64,000 nt of DNA, taken from an uncultured Verrucomicrobiota bacterium (GTDB lineage: Bacteria > Verrucomicrobiota > Verrucomicrobiia > Opitutales > Opitutaceae). The position numbers were made by a program, and so were the translations under genes. Of this stretch, positions 18,379 through 27,906 are shown piece by piece. The DNA lies in assembly GCA_913058185.1 (NCBI GenBank), contig CAJXQX010000012.1:1-64000 (forward strand), written 5' to 3'. Each line of letters opens with the position of its first letter. The stretch's first letter is position 1. The notes under the pieces are model-generated. The model was not told where the DNA came from, searched no databases, and saw nothing but the letters and a program-made list of their open reading frames with translations.

Positions 18379-20127
18379 TTACTCGAGACTCTGCGTCGAC
18401 TGGCGTTCGTAGAGAGTGCGGTAGAGAGGATTATCGGCCATGAGCTCGGTGTGGGTGCCCTGAGCGGCAATGCGACCCTTGTCGAAAACGAGGATCATCG
18501 AAGCATCGCGAATGGTGCTGAAACGATGGGCGATAATGAGCACGGTCTTGCCCACCACGAGCTTGCGCAGGGCCTTCTGAATGGCGGCTTCGCTTTCGCT
18601 GTCGAGGGCACTGGTGGCTTCATCGAGAATCAGAATCGGGGCGTCGCGGAGGAAGGCACGGGCGAGAGCAAGACGCTGGCGTTGACCGCCGGAAAGCGAG
18701 GCTCCGCGTTCGCCCACGACGGTCTCGTAACCTTCGGGGAGGGACTGAATGAATTCGTGGGCGTAGGCGGCTTCAGCGGCATGCTCAACTTCCTGCCGGG
18801 TAGCACCGGGCCGACTGACCAAGAGGTTGTTGAAGACGGTATCGTCGAAGAGCACTGATTCCTGGGACACGATACCGATCTGTTGGCGCAGGTCGGCGAG
18901 GGTTACGTCACGGATATCCACTTGATCGATTTTTACGCTGCCGGTGGCGGCTTCGTAGAAACGGGGCACGAGATTGGCGAAGGTCGACTTGCCCGCACCG
19001 CTGGGGCCGACCAGCGCACAGACGGTTCCAGCGGGTATGTGCACGTTGATGTCCTGCAAAACGGGCTCACCTTCACGGTATGCGAATGAAACTTTATCGA
19101 AAGTGAGGTTGCCTTCGACTTTTTCGAAGGGCTTGGGCTCGGCCGGATCGGTGATGGCGACAGGCTCGTTGAGCACCATCTCAATACGTTCCAGGGCGGC
19201 TTGCCCTTTCTTCATCTCGTTGTTGATGCCTCCGAGTTTTTTGATCGGTTCGTAGCTCAAGTAGAGCGCGGTGATGAGAGACAAGAAAGACTCCAACGGC
19301 ACCTGCACGCGGTAGGCGTAGATCAGGGTGATCGAGATACCGATGGCGGAGATGATCTCGATGGCCGGGTTGAGGGCCTGCTGGTATTTGACCACCTTCA
19401 TCTGAAAACGGACGAGGGATTGGCTGATGATCCCAAACTTCTTAACTTCGCGATCTTCCAGGCTGAACGCACGGACTTCGCGGGCAGTCGCGAGGTTTTC
19501 GCTGAAACGTCCGGTGATTGATCCGAGTTCAGCCTGCACTTCCTGGGCGCGGCGAACGATTTTTTTGCCCACAAATCGGATGGGCAAAACACAGAGTGGC
19601 ACCACAGCCAAACACACGAGGACGAGGGCGACACCCCGTTCGTTCATGGCGACCCAGACTAGGAAACCGAGGGCTCCCAATAACGTGGCGGGCTGCCGAA
19701 TGATCTCGTTGGCGGAGAATGTGAGCGTGAATTGAAGCTGGTTAGTATCGGCCAATCCGCGGGAGATCAGATCACCACTGGATTGGCGCTGGAGAAAAGA
19801 GAGGGGCAGGCGTTGCAGTTTGGCGAAGAAGTCGAGACGGATGCGTTCGAGCACCTTCACTCCGGCAAGTTGCACGAGATAGACGTTGCCATAGCCGGCG
19901 ACGCCGCGGACGAGGAAAATCAAGGGCAACCAAGCGGCAATGAGAGCGAGCTGCCAATTGGTGAGAACTTCAGCCTCGGCCGCGAAGATCTGTGGAAACA
20001 CCCACTTCATCATGAGGGGCAAGCCGGCACCATTGGCGGCGCCATAGACCAACCCACACAAGAGCGCTGCAATCAGCGTGCCCTTGACGGGTCTAAGGTA
20101 GCCGAAAAATGGACGAAAGCGGTTCAT
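18379..20127 (-). CDS. MsbA-like ABC exporter (fused permease-ATPase)
   Basis: A 582-residue half-transporter. Residues about 1-310 are the six-helix ABC transmembrane type 1 domain (GTLIAALLCGLVYGAANGAGL is the first helix). Residues about 340-580 are the ATPase: Walker A GPSGAGKST, Q-loop IGIVSQE, signature LSGGQRQRLALARA, Walker B ILILDEATSALD, and switch His in IAHRFST. This arrangement is that of lipid A/lipid flippases and related multidrug exporters. The substrate cannot be deduced. The start codon overlaps the stop of the upstream VapC-like toxin gene by four bases, so translation is probably coupled, an unusual neighbour for an exporter. Confidence 0.9.
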   Translation of the reverse strand: MNRFRPFFGYLRPVKGTLIAALLCGLVYGAANGAGLPLMMKWVFPQIFAAEAEVLTNWQLALIAAWLPLIFLVRGVAGYGNVYLVQLAGVKVLERIRLDFFAKLQRLPLSFLQRQSSGDLISRGLADTNQLQFTLTFSANEIIRQPATLLGALGFLVWVAMNERGVALVLVCLAVVPLCVLPIRFVGKKIVRRAQEVQAELGSITGRFSENLATAREVRAFSLEDREVKKFGIISQSLVRFQMKVVKYQQALNPAIEIISAIGISITLIYAYRVQVPLESFLSLITALYLSYEPIKKLGGINNEMKKGQAALERIEMVLNEPVAITDPAEPKPFEKVEGNLTFDKVSFAYREGEPVLQDINVHIPAGTVCALVGPSGAGKSTFANLVPRFYEAATGSVKIDQVDIRDVTLADLRQQIGIVSQESVLFDDTVFNNLLVSRPGATRQEVEHAAEAAYAHEFIQSLPEGYETVVGERGASLSGGQRQRLALARAFLRDAPILILDEATSALDSESEAAIQKALRKLVVGKTVLIIAHRFSTIRDASMILVFDKGRIAAQGTHTELMADNPLYRTLYERQSTQSLE

Positions 20128-20543
20128 CTTCGAGGATGGATCACCGCAATAGAGTGACGGCTATTCTTTCGATAGTGGAAGAAGTCTGAGTCGACCGTAA
20201 GAACTTTTGCATCAGGCATAAGTTCACTCATCCTTACCACACAGGCATCGGCAAGAGACATGGGCGTGTCGTGATATTTCTTTAACATTTTCGATACGGC
20301 ATTGAATTGAGACTTTAGATCGAAATCGAAGGTAACGATCTGATCTTCCACTAAGCCAGAGAGTTGGCCGAACCCGGGATCGATTTTTCTCAATAGGTAT
20401 GCGCATTCGGCAAAGACCGCCTCGTAAATGAAAAGGGGATCATGAATTTTAGCCAGCTCAGTGACCGCCCACGCATGATCTTGATCATGGCGATTGAGCA
20501 AGGCAACGAGAGGGCCGGTATCAGCGATTAAGGCTTTCGCCAT
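20124..20543 (-). CDS. VapC-like PIN-domain toxin
   Basis: About 139 residues from the ATG of MAKALIADTGPLVALL; a longer frame upstream to 20600 would overlap most of the antitoxin tail and is unlikely. The four acidic PIN positions are visible: Asp in IADTG, Glu in EAVFAE, Asp in LADACVV, Asp in TVDSDF. PIN toxins of type II systems are Mg-dependent RNases. The gene overlaps the 3' end of the ribbon-helix-helix gene by about 23 bases, the usual antitoxin-first arrangement, and its stop overlaps the start of the ABC exporter. Confidence 0.85.
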   Translation of the reverse strand: MAKALIADTGPLVALLNRHDQDHAWAVTELAKIHDPLFIYEAVFAECAYLLRKIDPGFGQLSGLVEDQIVTFDFDLKSQFNAVSKMLKKYHDTPMSLADACVVRMSELMPDAKVLTVDSDFFHYRKNSRHSIAVIHPRR

Positions 20544-20769
20544 AACCTTCCATATCCTTGGACAGAGCCGATAAGTTCTCCGGTCCTTCAAGCGAACCAA
20601 TGAGATGGGCTGCGCGCTCGGCGAGAGAAGGACGGGATGATGTTTCGGAGCTTTCCAATAGGTCGAAGGCCTCGCGCAGAACTGCCGATTGGGAGGTGTG
20701 GCGTCGTCGAGCGGACGCTTTCAACCGAGCGTGATCACCGGGCGACATTTTTATTGTTACCGTTGGCAT
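20521..20769 (-). CDS. Ribbon-helix-helix antitoxin (VapB-like)
   Basis: About 82 residues starting MPTVTIKMSPGDHARLKASA; six codons upstream another start exists (20787). The N-terminal strand followed by two helices (HARLKASARRRHTSQSAVLREAF) matches a CopG/MetJ-type ribbon-helix-helix DNA-binding domain. The acidic C-terminus (LEGPENLSALSKDMEGYGESL) would wrap the toxin. It precedes and overlaps the PIN gene and presumably autoregulates the operon. Confidence 0.8.
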   Translation of the reverse strand: MPTVTIKMSPGDHARLKASARRRHTSQSAVLREAFDLLESSETSSRPSLAERAAHLIGSLEGPENLSALSKDMEGYGESLNR

Positions 20770-20848
20770 TCTTCGAGGTATTACCAAATTGGAGATTCGT
20801 CAATACCGTGATTTGCGGACCGCTGCGCACCCACCTAGATGAACGCGC

Positions 20849-21766
20849 TCAATCCTTCGACGATCGCACATCGAGAGCGTCGCGGAGGCCGTCGCCGAGG
20901 AAGTTGAGTGAGAAGAGAGTCAGGGAGAACACCACACCGGGGAACATGAGTAACCAGGGGTATTCTTCCATCTTCTCGGCTCCGTCCTTGATGAGCACAC
21001 CCCACGAACTGAGGGGAGGCTGCACGCCGAGTCCGAGGAAGCTTAAAAATGCTTCCAACAACATAACCGCCGGGATAGTGAGGGTGGTATAAACGATGAT
21101 CGGCCCGAGGATGTTGGGGATCATGTGGCGGAAAATAATCCGCCGTTTGCCGAGACCAATCGACCGCGCTGCTTCGATGAACTCCATCTTCTTCAGCGAC
21201 ATGATTTGTCCGCGCACGATCCGGGACATGGTCAGCCATTCGACCGCGCCGATGGCGAGGAAGAGCAACCAGATGTCACGACCGAAAAAGACCATCAACA
21301 GGATCACGAAAATCGTGAAAGGCAGGGCATACATGATGTCGACGATGCGCATCATGAGGGAATCGATCTTACCGCCGAAGAATCCCGCGACCGCACCGTA
21401 GACCACGCCGATAGTCAGCGCCACGAAAGTGGCACATAGACCCACGCCGATCGAAATACGACCGCCAACCAACAGACGCACGAGGAGGTCACGTCCGAGT
21501 TGATCGGTGCCCAACCAATGGGCGCCGCTCGGAGGCGAGAAGGTGTTATTGAGGTTATTGTCCTCGTAGCCGTAGGGACTGAGCCATGGGCCGACGATAC
21601 ACGCGATCGCGAGGACGATCAGCACCGTGCCGCCAAAGACGGCGAGCTTGTTCTTGGCGAGGCGATGCCACGCATCTTTCCAAAGGGAAGTGCCTTGTTC
21701 GAGATCTTCCGGAAGCGGAATACCGGACGGAAGTCGATCTGCGGAGGAGGAGAGTGAGACAGACAT
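20849..21766 (-). CDS. oppC: Oligopeptide/dipeptide ABC transporter permease OppC-like
   Basis: A 305-residue inner-membrane permease. The OppC N-terminal domain is present (LWKDAWHRLAKNKLAVFGGT, with a first helix LIVLAIACIVGPWL). HWLGTDQLGRDLLVRLL follows, then the binding-protein-dependent transport domain with the EAA loop EAARSIGLGKRRIIFRHMIPN for contact with the ATPase. It lies six bases after the oppB-like gene in one operon. No Opp-type ATPase or binding protein is adjacent, so those parts must be encoded elsewhere. Confidence 0.9.
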   Translation of the reverse strand: MSVSLSSSADRLPSGIPLPEDLEQGTSLWKDAWHRLAKNKLAVFGGTVLIVLAIACIVGPWLSPYGYEDNNLNNTFSPPSGAHWLGTDQLGRDLLVRLLVGGRISIGVGLCATFVALTIGVVYGAVAGFFGGKIDSLMMRIVDIMYALPFTIFVILLMVFFGRDIWLLFLAIGAVEWLTMSRIVRGQIMSLKKMEFIEAARSIGLGKRRIIFRHMIPNILGPIIVYTTLTIPAVMLLEAFLSFLGLGVQPPLSSWGVLIKDGAEKMEEYPWLLMFPGVVFSLTLFSLNFLGDGLRDALDVRSSKD

Positions 21767-21772
21767 GGCGGC

Positions 21773-22690
21773 TTAATCGAATTTAAGTTTCGGGTTCAGC
21801 CACACCTGCACCACGTCAACGACGAGATTAAGGACAATGATGAGGCTCGCGTAGAGAATGACGGTGCCGAGCACCAACGTGTAGTCGCGGTTGAAGGCGC
21901 TATTAACGAATTCGCGCCCGAGACCGGGGATTTGGAAAATCGTCTCGATCACGAATGATCCGGTAAGAATACCAGCGATAGCCGGACCGAGGAATGAGAC
22001 GACGGGGAGCAGGCCACCTTTCAGGGCGTGGCGGAAAATCACGCGAAACTCACTCGCCCCTTTGGCGCGGGCCGTGCGGATGTAGTCTTGATTGAGGATC
22101 TCCAGCATGCCGCCCCGGGTGAGACGCGCGACGTAGGCCGAGTAAACCAGACCGAGGGTCGCAGCCGGGAGGACCCGGTCGTAGCTGGTATACCAGCCAG
22201 AGGCGTTGAACCAGCCGAGGTGGATGGCGAAGACGAGGACAAGTATCGGGCCGAGCACGAATGTCGGTATACAGATACCGGTCATCGCGATCGACGACGA
22301 GACGTAGTCCAACCACGTGTTTCGTTTTATGGCGGCGATGACGCCGAGCGTGATACCGAAGACCAAGGCCACGGCGAGCGAGGTTAGGCCCAGCTCGAGT
22401 GATACGGGCAGTTTGTCGGCGATAATTTCGTTTACCGTGCGATTCGGGTATTTGAATGACGGACCGAGGTCTCCCTTCATCAAACTACCGAGATAGTCGA
22501 AGTATTGCTGGTATAGCGGCTTATCCAGACCGTAATGCGCTTCGAGGTTGGCCTTAATCTCGGGGCTAACAGCCTTTTCCGAGGTGAAGGGGCCTCCGGG
22601 CACAAACCGGATCATGAAGAAAGTCGCCGTGATGATGATCAGCAGGACTGGAATGGTCTCTAGCAGTCGACGGGCGATGAATCGAAACAT
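21773..22690 (-). CDS. oppB: Oligopeptide/dipeptide ABC transporter permease OppB-like
   Basis: About 305 residues from the ATG of MFRFIARRLLETIPVLLIII. A frame extends 30 codons further upstream (22780), but those residues are Cys/Pro-rich and lack family resemblance. Typical OppB features follow: the RFVPGGPF loop after helix 1, YGLDKPLYQQYFDYL, and the EAA-like loop IRTARAKGASEFRVIFRHALK. It forms a heterodimeric pore with the downstream OppC-like protein for peptide or related solute import. Confidence 0.9.
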   Translation of the reverse strand: MFRFIARRLLETIPVLLIIITATFFMIRFVPGGPFTSEKAVSPEIKANLEAHYGLDKPLYQQYFDYLGSLMKGDLGPSFKYPNRTVNEIIADKLPVSLELGLTSLAVALVFGITLGVIAAIKRNTWLDYVSSSIAMTGICIPTFVLGPILVLVFAIHLGWFNASGWYTSYDRVLPAATLGLVYSAYVARLTRGGMLEILNQDYIRTARAKGASEFRVIFRHALKGGLLPVVSFLGPAIAGILTGSFVIETIFQIPGLGREFVNSAFNRDYTLVLGTVILYASLIIVLNLVVDVVQVWLNPKLKFD

Positions 22691-22819
22691 AAGTGGAGGG
22701 GAAACGTGGGATGCCTGCTCGCAACAAGAACGAGAGACGGGGGGAGATCTTGCGCTCCTCGCGGGCTCACAAAAGCACAAAAACCGTCATTTCGGCACAA
22801 TCTATACGATTCTTTCGGA

Positions 22820-24230
22820 TCATCGACTGCCTCGGCCCAACAACGCCACCGGCACGGTCGCTAACATAATTTTCGCATCCAGCCAAAGGCTTCATTGGTC
22901 GATGTAAGTCAGATCCAGTCCCACCCAATCAGAGAAATCGGCGATATCGCTGCGGCCACTGATCTGCCAAAGCCCAGTCAGGCCGGGTTTTACACTCAAT
23001 CGGCGACGATCGGTGCCTTCCGCGATCGCCTTCACTTCACTCACGGGTAGGGGACGGGGCCCGACCAAACTCATTTCGCCTCGGAGCACGTTCCAGAGTT
23101 GAGGTAACTCATCCAGGCTGTGGTGACGCAAAAATCGTCCCAATCCCGTTACGCGAGGATCGTCCGTCATTTTGAAAACGGGCCCTTTCATTTCGTTTTG
23201 ATCCGCCAGCTGCTCCTGCTCCGCCTCGGCGCCTAACCGCATGGTGCGGAACTTCAATATGGTGAACTCGCGACCATTTTTACCGCCTCGAGGTTGGTGA
23301 AAAAATACGGGACCGCGGGAGGTTAATTTAATCGCAACCGCGATGATCAATAGGATGGGGCTCAGCCCGATCATGAGCACCGCCGACATTAAATAGTCCA
23401 AGGCCTGTTTGATCGAGAGCGCCATCGCCGATGCCGTTTGAGCTCGGACATACAGCACCGGTTCTCCGCCAAAGTCGTCGACGGCCAGGCGCCAACCTGA
23501 TTGCAACGGCACGCCCGGTCGCATCAATAGCTCCACGCCCTCGCGCTCGCCGATCGCTAGTAACGGTTGCATGGCTATCGTATCCACGCCACGCATACTT
23601 GCGATCACAGCGTCGATCGACTCGCGGTGCATCAGGTCTTCGAAATCTGACGGAGTGGTCGTAGCCGGATCACATTCACTCACGGTGATGATGGCCTCGC
23701 GCTCCATGGCGGAAAGAGCAGATTGGGCTACCGTATTTTCGCTGGATGTGCCTACTCATAATACCCGGCGCTGCCACCGCTCATCGCCGGCGCTCCAGGC
23801 GGAGAGCTCATGTCGCACATACACCAGAAATCCGCCAAATGCTCCGACTAGAATCACCACCGAACGGGCGACGTCAGCGCGCAACAAAAACGACATCATG
23901 ATCGTCGCCAAGACGGTGTAGAGTCCGGAGCGCACCACGATCATCATGGTGCCCAATTTGGACGTCAGTCGCGGTTGAGTATAGAAACCTTGGCTACCCA
24001 GTATCCATGGTCCGGCCAGTGCGACTCAAGGGAAGAGCCACAGATAAGTGGTGATGCCTCGCAACTCAGGTAGATCGAACACCACGGCATTGGCGCGCAG
24101 CCCGTAGGCCGCGGCGAGCAGCGAGCATTAACAGGCCGCCGTCGGCGACTTGGCCGAGTCGGGTGCGGGCTTTGCGGGGGTGAGACAGCATGAGAAGAGC
24201 GAAAAATGCGGAGCCGAAGCCACTAGTTCA
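22820..24230 (-). pseudogene. Decayed polyprenyl glycosylphosphotransferase (WcaJ/WbaP-type)
   Basis: The longest open part (22892-23707) holds a soluble nucleotide-binding-like segment and the bacterial sugar-transferase domain: KQALDYLMSAVLMIGLSP, SRGPVFFHQPRGGKNGREF, the MSLVGPRPLPVSE and GLTGLWQISGRSD motifs. The same frame continues on both sides through stop codons. A TGA at 22892 sits where Trp is expected (DQ-stop-SLWLDAKIML, ending at 22820). A TGA at 23756 again fits a Trp (RVL-stop-VGTSSENT). A further TGA lies at 24026 within the membrane region, and a frame change near 24120 splits the N-terminal helices. The intact ancestor would add the first sugar phosphate to undecaprenyl phosphate for exopolysaccharide synthesis. 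With at least four lesions this copy is dead unless the sequence is faulty. Confidence 0.8.
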
Positions 24231-24342
24231 GCGGTGGTTCACAGAGTCGCAAGTTCATAGCGTGTAGCGAAATATCCTAAAAAGCCCTCAATTACCGAAA
24301 AACTTGAAACTTTTAGCGGCGTTGTCGGGTGATAAAAGCAGC

Positions 24343-26760
24343 ATGCTTTCAGATCTTCGCTTCACCCTGCGCTCTTTGCGCAAGTCTCCAGGATTCACCT
24401 TTATCGCCATTTTACCCTCGCCCTGGGTCTGAGCGTAAACACCACGATGTTTAGCATCGTCAACGCGGTCCTCTTCAAGGACTTGCCTTACGAGGACCAA
24501 GATTCGTTGATTTCCGTCAATTTATCTAATCCGGAGCGCGGTTGGGATCAGGTCCCGCTTTCGATGGAGGAGTTTAACGATCTGGCAGAGGCCCAGACTT
24601 CGTTCAGCATGCTGAGCGCGCTGCAGTCGGGAACCTTCAACGTCAGTGGCAACGATCTCACGCCCGAGCGTTTTACGGGCTCTTGGATGACAGGTCCTGG
24701 ATTGCATTTAATCGGAGCAAAACCGAAAATGGGCCGCTGGTGGGAGGCCTCGGACAACGCCCCCGATGCGGCGCCAGTCGTGGTGATCAGCGAGAAACTT
24801 TGGCAAAATCGCTACGGGTCGGCCCTCGACATCATTGGCCGCACGATCAGGGCCAATGGCGAAATTGCCACGATCATCGGGGTGACGGACGGGGAATTTG
24901 ATTACCCCGATGAAAACGACCTTTGGATGCCGCGCCGATACACCCGCACCGACGAGGACCGGGAGACCCGTTATCTGCAAGTCGATGCCCGCTTGAAACC
25001 GGGTGTGCCCTTGTCCGTCGCTCAACAGGAGCTGGAAGTGATTTTCTCCCGGTGGCAGCAGACTTACCCGCAGGACTATGAAGGATTGGAGATCCGGGTA
25101 GCGTGGATGTGGGATAATTTCGTGGGCGATGACGTGAAGCAGATGCTCGGGATCATGACCGGGGCGGTCACGATGGTATTGCTCATTGCCGGCACCAATG
25201 TAGCGAACTTGTTATTAGTTCGAGGTGGCGTGCGTTCGAAAGAAATGGCCATTCGCACCGCCCTCGGTGGGTCGCGTTGGCGGACACTTCGACTCATGTT
25301 GATGGAGAGTTTGGTCTTGGCCGCAGGTGGGGCGATTTTGGGATTACCCCTCGCGCAAGGCCTCCTGAAGGCGTTCGATCGGGCCATCTCTGGCACCGAT
25401 GATGGGCCACCGGCTTGGCTGCAGTGGGAAATGGATGGTCTCGTCCTGCTCTACGTGCTGAGCGCGGTTTTGTTCACCTGTGTGGTGGCGGGATTGATGC
25501 CAGCGATACGTATGATGCGGTCCAATCTCACTTCGTTTCTCAACGACGCTTCGCGAGGTTCCACCGGAGCGTCATCCGGGAAACTTACGCGGGCACTGGT
25601 CATTGCTGAGGTCGCCTTCTCGTGCGTTCTCCTTGTCATGTCGGGACTGATGATTCGTTCCGTGGTCGAGGCGGCGAATGTTCCACTCGGCTACAACCCG
25701 ACGGGCATTATGACATCACGAGTGGGATTGCCGGAGGCGCAGTATGGCGAGGATCAGCAGATGATAGATTTTTTTCGCAACCTGAGGCAGAACATCGCAC
25801 GTCGTCCCGAGGTAACGGCCGTTGGTCTGTCATCACGGCTCCCGACATGGGATGGCGACGATCCGGTCGTGCTTGAAAATTCCCCGTTTTCGGGCGGGTC
25901 GCGGCAGCCCGAGGCGGAGAAGGTTTTGTCTCGCCCGGATGGATGGATGTGATGGGGGTTTCGATGTTGGAGGGCCGTGATTTTGATGATCGCGATACGC
26001 TCGACCGCGACCTCGTGGCCATCGTGAACGATAGGGCGGCTCAAGAATTTTGGCCGAATCAAAACGCGATAGGGTAACGCTTCAAATTGGGTGATGTCGA
26101 CGACGTCGTGGACGCATCCTGGGTCACCGTGGTGGGCGTGATCCCTTCGATTTATCAGGGTGAATTTGAAGAGGCGGTCGGCCCCCAGACTTATCGACCC
26201 GTAGCCCAGGAGACGCGCCGATTTTACTCTCTGTTCGTTCGCACGATGGATGGCGATATCACGGCCGCCGCCGCGTTAATGCGCGAGGAGGAGCGGCGGA
26301 TCGATCCAGATCTGCCGATCTATTGGGTGGTGCCGTTGCAGAGCCACCTCGATGATGCGCTTTTTTTAAGAAACTTTTAGCCTGGATATTTGGAGTCTTC
26401 GGCGGCGTAGCACTCGTGCTAGCGGGAGTGGGAATTTACGGCGTGATGGCCTATAGCGTGAGTCAGCGCACCCAAGAGATTGGGGTGCGGATGGCACTCG
26501 GGGCTTCACCGCGTGATGTGCTGCAGCTCATCCTCCGTCAAAGCGGGGTGCACCTCGTTATTGGTATGGTGCTAGGACTCGGGATGGCGTATTTCGCGGG
26601 GCAACTACTCGGCTCATTTCTATTCGGTGTAGAGCCGGGGGACCTGCCGACGTTCACCGCAACATTCGTGGTTCTGATGTCGGCAGGCACGATCGCCTGC
26701 CTCGTGCCAGCGCTTCGAGCCTTGCGGGTCAGTCCGATGGAAGCAATGCGTTACGAGTAG
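24343..26760 (+). pseudogene. Decayed ADOP-type ABC transporter permease (MacB-PCD/FtsX)
   Basis: Starts at an ATG at 24343 (MLSDLRFTLRSLRKSPGFTF, the hallmark of this family) and runs to 26760. It needs three frame corrections and one stop removal. Single-base losses fit at T runs near 24410-24414, 25924-25927 and 26361-26367. A TAA at 26075-26077 interrupts NAIG-stop-RFKLGD where Gln is expected. Domains: MacB_PCD periplasmic domain, FtsX helices (MTGAVTMVLLIAGTNVANLLLV), a second periplasmic domain, and terminal FtsX helices ending LRALRVSPMEAMRYE. The ancestor resembled acidobacterial duplicated orphan permeases of about 800 residues. No partner ATPase is adjacent. Confidence 0.85.
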
Positions 26761-26767
26761 GTGAAGG

Positions 26768-26879
26768 GTAGGGACGGACCGCCGGGCCGTCCGCGTATGG
26801 CAAGGTGCCCTGGGTGGCTGGGGTGGTGTCTTATCAATCGGCCAAGCAGTGCTCGGCGCGCCCAGCGGTCACGCCCTGC
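26768..26879. repeat. REPIN-like pair of GTAG hairpins
   Basis: The left half begins GTAGGGACGGACCGCCGGGC, nearly identical to the left half at 13324. The right half (GGCGCGCCCAGCGGTCACG, ending CTGC at 26876-26879) is the reverse complement of the element at 51911 with few changes. It fills the space between the ADOP pseudogene and the convergent aldo/keto reductase. Confidence 0.7.
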
Positions 26880-26892
26880 CTGGGCATTTTCC

Positions 26893-27882
26893 TCACTTTC
26901 CGCTATACCAAATACCCCGGCGCCAATTGTGGGCCTGGAGCTTGGTTAGCAGGTCTTTGGGCATGGCGGGCAGGTCACTCACGCCGCAGTTGGCTTCGGC
27001 CTGATAAACCGTGCGGATGCCGGGGATGACGAGAGAAACTGCGGGATGAGATAGCACGAATTTGAGTGCGGCTTGGGGCATCGTATAACCCGAATCTGCT
27101 ACATCGGCTTTGATCGCATCGACTTTTTTCACGACTCGGCCGATACGATCACCGGCAAAATAATCACTGCGGAAGTCGTCATCGGGAAACTTGGTTTCGT
27201 CGGTGAACTTTCCGGTGAGGGCGCCTTCATCGAATGCGACCCGCACAATCACACCGACGCCACATTCAGCGGCGACATCGAGTAGCTCGGCGGCGGGTTC
27301 TTGCTCGAGGATGTTGTAGATGACCTGAACGGAATCGATCCAACCGTCGCGCATCAGTTGGATCACGGAATTCTGATCTTGTTCCGGAGTCGAAACCCCG
27401 ATGAGGCCAATTTTTCCTTCAGCCTGCATCTCGCGCAGGATTTTGAACGGGGTTGGATTTCGGTTCCAGGCGCGCGTCCAGGTGTGGAGTTGCAACAGGT
27501 CGAGTTTGTCGGTGCCGAGACACGTCATGCGTGCGGCGACGTTTTTACGGAGGTAGGATTCTGAGTAACGCTCCTTGGTCTTGCAGTAAGGGGAGGGAGG
27601 CCACTCGCCGTCGGAAGGTGGGGTTTTGGTGGCGACGAAAATCGATTCCTCTTTTCCGGCGGCTCGGCGTTCCCGCAGGACTTGCCCGATCAGCTTCTCG
27701 CTCTTGCCGCCGCCATATCCCTCTGCCGTATCGATAAAGGTGCAGCCGAGGTCGAGGGCGCGATTGAGGGCGGCCAACGAATCGCCGTCGTCCTGATCGC
27801 CCCAAGAGCCACCGATGGCCCAGGCGCCGTAGCCGATTTCAGAAGTCGTGAGGTCGTGTTTGCCGAATTTGCGGTATTTCAT
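26893..27882 (-). CDS. Aldo/keto reductase
   Basis: A 329-residue cytoplasmic oxidoreductase with a TIM-barrel. The catalytic tetrad is recognisable: Asp in FIDTAEGYG, Tyr in the same motif, Lys in FVATKT, His in LLQLHTW. The cofactor-binding C-terminal segment (VSLVIPGIRTVYQAEAN) suits NADPH. The substrate is not deducible. Same-strand neighbours include a PQQ sugar dehydrogenase, gamma-glutamyltransferase and KDPG aldolase, so a role in sugar or aldehyde metabolism is plausible. Confidence 0.92.
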   Translation of the reverse strand: MKYRKFGKHDLTTSEIGYGAWAIGGSWGDQDDGDSLAALNRALDLGCTFIDTAEGYGGGKSEKLIGQVLRERRAAGKEESIFVATKTPPSDGEWPPSPYCKTKERYSESYLRKNVAARMTCLGTDKLDLLQLHTWTRAWNRNPTPFKILREMQAEGKIGLIGVSTPEQDQNSVIQLMRDGWIDSVQVIYNILEQEPAAELLDVAAECGVGVIVRVAFDEGALTGKFTDETKFPDDDFRSDYFAGDRIGRVVKKVDAIKADVADSGYTMPQAALKFVLSHPAVSLVIPGIRTVYQAEANCGVSDLPAMPKDLLTKLQAHNWRRGIWYSGK

Positions 27883-27906
27883 CGATGGAGAGGGAGTTAG
27901 CAGAGA

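Noticed and set aside
22892-24030. Use of TGA as a tryptophan codon
   Set aside because: Two TGA fall at expected Trp positions, but many intact genes in the window end at TGA (for example gpmI, glnK, the S9-like gene), so the code is standard and these are nonsense changes or errors.
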